NCBI GenBank assembly: GCA_003222375.1
Contig: QHVX01000022.1
Span: forward strand, 1 to 7,682
Reading direction: 5' to 3'
Source of the DNA: Acidobacteriota bacterium
GTDB lineage: Bacteria > Acidobacteriota > Thermoanaerobaculia > Gp7-AA8
Length of the DNA: 7,682 nucleotides
Shown here: piece by piece, positions 5,363-7,682 of the stretch
Position numbering within the stretch: the stretch's first letter is position 1
Layout of the letters: each line of letters starts with the position of its first letter
Program-made: the position numbers and the translations under genes
The notes under the pieces: model-generated
Database searches by the model: none
Seen by the model: the letters and a program-made list of their open reading frames with translations, nothing else
Told to the model about the DNA's origin: nothing

Positions 5363-6315
5363 TCCGATCGATGCTGCTGCTTCTGGTGGCACTCCTCATC
5401 GCACTGTTTGCAGCTTCGACCTTCGGTACGGCATCGGTGTCGTGGCGCGACGCGATCGCGGGTGAACCGACGGCGCGCACGGTACTGTTCGACATCCGTT
5501 TGCCGCGCGTCTTGCTGGCGGCGCTCGTCGGCGCAGCGCTCGCCAGCGCCGGCGTCACGTTCCAGACTCTCCTCCGCAACCCGCTCGCCGATCCGTTCAT
5601 CCTGGGCGTCTCGGGTGGCGCAGCGTGCGGCGCGGCGATCACGACTGCGCTCGGACTCGCGCGCGTTCCGGGCGTCGTGTCGATCGTGGCGTTCATCGGA
5701 GCATGCGGCGCGACCGCCGCCGTCTTCGTGCTCGCACGCCGGCGTGAGCACACCGATCCGACGCGACTGCTCCTGTCGGGCCTCGTTCTCAACGCGCTCT
5801 TCTCGGCCATCATCCTGATCGCTTTTGCGCTGTCGCCGGCGAGCGATCTGACCGCTGCGCTTCGCTGGATGATGGGCACGCTGTTCGGCGCGACGTGGAG
5901 CGACGTCCTGCTTTTGTTCAGTTTCGTTACGATCGCGGTCGCGACACTCGTCACGTTCGCAGGCGACTTGCGGATGCTGGCCTTCGGCGAAGATGACGCG
6001 AAATCGCGCGGCGTAGACGTCGAGCGCGTGAAGCTGATTGGATTTGCCGCCTCGTCGATCGTGACTGGCGCCGCCGTCGCGGTCAGCGGCATCATCGGAT
6101 TTGTCGGACTGCTGGTTCCACATCTGATTCGACTGATCTGGCGCCGCGACTATCGGGTTCTACTGCCGCTGTCCGCCCTCGGCGGCGCGATTCTTCTGGT
6201 GCTGGCCGATCTCGCTTCGCGGCTCACCTTGCCGAATTCCGAGCTCCCGGTGGGCGCGTTCACCGCGATCCTGGGCGTCCCTTTTTTTCTGTCGCTGCTG
6301 CGGAGAAGTCGCTGA
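5344..6315 (+). CDS. BtuC/FecCD-type ABC importer permease
   Basis: Integral inner-membrane subunit that forms the substrate channel of a type II importer. Length is 323 residues (BtuC is 326) with many hydrophobic segments consistent with the family's ten helices per subunit. Seen motifs are RLPR at 52-55, whose two Arg match the BtuC residues that meet the binding-protein glutamates; GAALASAGVTFQ; LLRNPLADPFILGVSGGAA at 76-94; the ATPase-coupling loop GFVGLLVPHLIR at 252-263; and ELPVGAFTAILGVPFF at 300-315. Three in-frame starts are possible: GTG 5344, TTG 5359 (a TTGA overlap with the upstream stop, GGGAA 8 nt before it) and ATG 5371. The ATG lacks a ribosome site, so GTG or TTG is likelier. 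Overlap with both neighbours indicates one operon with translational coupling. Family certain; ligand uncertain. Confidence 0.93.
   Translation: MGKRALIRSMLLLLVALLIALFAASTFGTASVSWRDAIAGEPTARTVLFDIRLPRVLLAALVGAALASAGVTFQTLLRNPLADPFILGVSGGAACGAAITTALGLARVPGVVSIVAFIGACGATAAVFVLARRREHTDPTRLLLSGLVLNALFSAIILIAFALSPASDLTAALRWMMGTLFGATWSDVLLLFSFVTIAVATLVTFAGDLRMLAFGEDDAKSRGVDVERVKLIGFAASSIVTGAAVAVSGIIGFVGLLVPHLIRLIWRRDYRVLLPLSALGGAILLVLADLASRLTLPNSELPVGAFTAILGVPFFLSLLRRSR
6302..6308 (+). promoter_or_regulatory. Shine-Dalgarno GGAGAAG for the ATPase gene
   Basis: GGAGAAG inside the end of the permease gene, 6 nt before the ATG at 6315, supports that start and the coupled TGATG junction. Confidence 0.6.
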
Positions 6316-7070
6316 TGCTCGAGATTCGCGGAGTCTCCTACGCCTACGACGGCGTCGAAGCCGTCCGCAATCTCAGCGCTGATTTTCAGCGCACGCAGCT
6401 CGTCGCGCTCACCGGGCCGAACGGATCCGGCAAATCGACACTCTTGAAATTGCTCGCGCGCGTCTTTCCACCCGACGCGGGATCGATCGCGTTCGAGGAT
6501 CGAAAAATCGCGGATTGGCAGCCGAAAGAGTACGCCAAGCGCGTTGGATATCTTCCGCAGGATCCCGATCCGACCTTCCCGATGCGCGCGATCGACGTCG
6601 TGCTGTCGGGCCGCGCTCCGTTTCTCGGGCGTTTCGAATGGGAGCGCGAAACCGATGATGACGCTGCACGCGAGGCGCTCGCGTTATGCGACGCGGCCGA
6701 GCTGTCCGATCGCTATCTCGACGCGATGTCGGGCGGCGAGCGCAAACGTGTTTTTCTTGCACGCGTGCTCGCCGGCCGTCCGAAACTCATCCTCCTCGAC
6801 GAGCCGCTGGCGTCGCTCGACGTGTCGCACGTGCAGCAGTTCTCGCGGCTGCTTCGCGACATCGTGACGCGAACGGAAACGGTCGTGATCTACGCGACGC
6901 ACGATCTCAACTGGGCAGCGGCGTACTCCGATCGGATGCTCGTGATGCAGCGCGGTTCGCTGGCGCTGGACGGGCCGCCATCCGAATTGATGAGGCCGGA
7001 GGTCGTGCGCGATCTCTTCGGCTTCGAGGCTCGCGTTGTCGACGGCTGGCTAGTGCCGCGGCTGCCGTAA
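6315..7070 (+). CDS. BtuD/FecE-type ABC importer ATP-binding protein
   Basis: Cytoplasmic ATPase that powers the importer as a dimer on the permease. The 251-residue protein has every ABC element: Walker A GPNGSGKST (34-42, K40), Q-loop Q82 in YLPQDP, signature MSGGE (138-142, Met in place of the common Leu), Walker B LILLDEP (158-164, catalytic E163), D-loop SLD (167-169) and switch H196 in ATHDLN. The region after the Q-loop (FPMRAIDVVLSGRAPFLG) matches the FecE/BtuD class, where it contacts the permease loop. The ATG overlaps the permease stop by 1 nt (TGATG) and has GGAGAAG upstream. The C-terminal extension is short, as usual for this group. With the two preceding genes it gives a complete periplasm-to-cytoplasm importer. 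No terminator is evident after it. Confidence 0.95.
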   Translation: MLEIRGVSYAYDGVEAVRNLSADFQRTQLVALTGPNGSGKSTLLKLLARVFPPDAGSIAFEDRKIADWQPKEYAKRVGYLPQDPDPTFPMRAIDVVLSGRAPFLGRFEWERETDDDAAREALALCDAAELSDRYLDAMSGGERKRVFLARVLAGRPKLILLDEPLASLDVSHVQQFSRLLRDIVTRTETVVIYATHDLNWAAAYSDRMLVMQRGSLALDGPPSELMRPEVVRDLFGFEARVVDGWLVPRLP

Positions 7071-7102
7071 ACGGCCCGGGGCGCTCCGACGTCTAAAAAT
7101 CC

Positions 7103-7682
<580 letters not shown>

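Noticed and set aside
5341..6123. Long minus-strand frames opposite the permease gene
   Set aside because: The plus-strand permease is unmistakable; the antisense translations are charged, low-information sequences caused by GC-rich codon use.
7071..7102. Terminator between the ATPase and DUF1800 genes
   Set aside because: The GC-rich GGCCCGGGGC has no loop-forming stem followed by a T run, so no terminator is supported.

Overview
The window looks like chromosomal DNA from a GC-rich, Gram-negative-type (two-membrane) bacterium. The evidence is a TonB C-terminal domain, a putative lipoprotein binding protein, a full Rho factor, Hanks-type kinase motifs of the HRDVSPQN kind and a secreted DUF1800 protein. 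Acidobacteriota or a related deep-branching phylum fits best, but this rests on gene style only, not on a marker-gene comparison. I see no phage, IS, CRISPR, tRNA or rRNA signal.

Layout. (1) 29-1459, minus strand: transcription terminator Rho, complete, with an Arg/Gly-rich N-terminus in place of the usual helical Rho_N domain and a degenerate RNA-binding RNP1 motif. (2) 1460-1672: divergent intergenic region with a three-copy heptamer repeat (ACTCAGG) and a perfect TATAAT box 11 nt before the next start codon. (3) 1673-4306, plus strand: an 877-residue fusion of an atypical receiver domain (phosphoacceptor Asp replaced by Ser), a Ser/Thr kinase with its catalytic residues intact, one membrane helix, a Pro-rich spacer and a TonB C-terminal domain. 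(4) 4333-4566: a 77-residue acidic coiled-coil protein of unknown function. (5) 4469-7070: a tightly overlapping set of three genes for a BtuFCD/FecBCD-type ABC importer (binding protein, permease, ATPase). (6) 7103 to the window end: the N-terminal part of a secreted DUF1800 protein, cut by the window edge.

How the genes may work together. The importer would carry a corrinoid, or possibly an iron chelate, from periplasm to cytoplasm. Outer-membrane uptake of such substrates normally needs a TonB-dependent receptor, so a membrane kinase ending in a TonB-like periplasmic domain just upstream is suggestive. A functional link is inference; no receptor, ExbB or ExbD is in the window.

The most unusual points are the receiver-kinase-TonB fusion and the start of the binding-protein gene. 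There, a GAA run and a four-copy heptamer (CCTTCTG) together encode the basic and hydrophobic parts of the signal peptide. The heptamer length is not a multiple of three, so a change of one copy would put the importer's binding protein out of frame.
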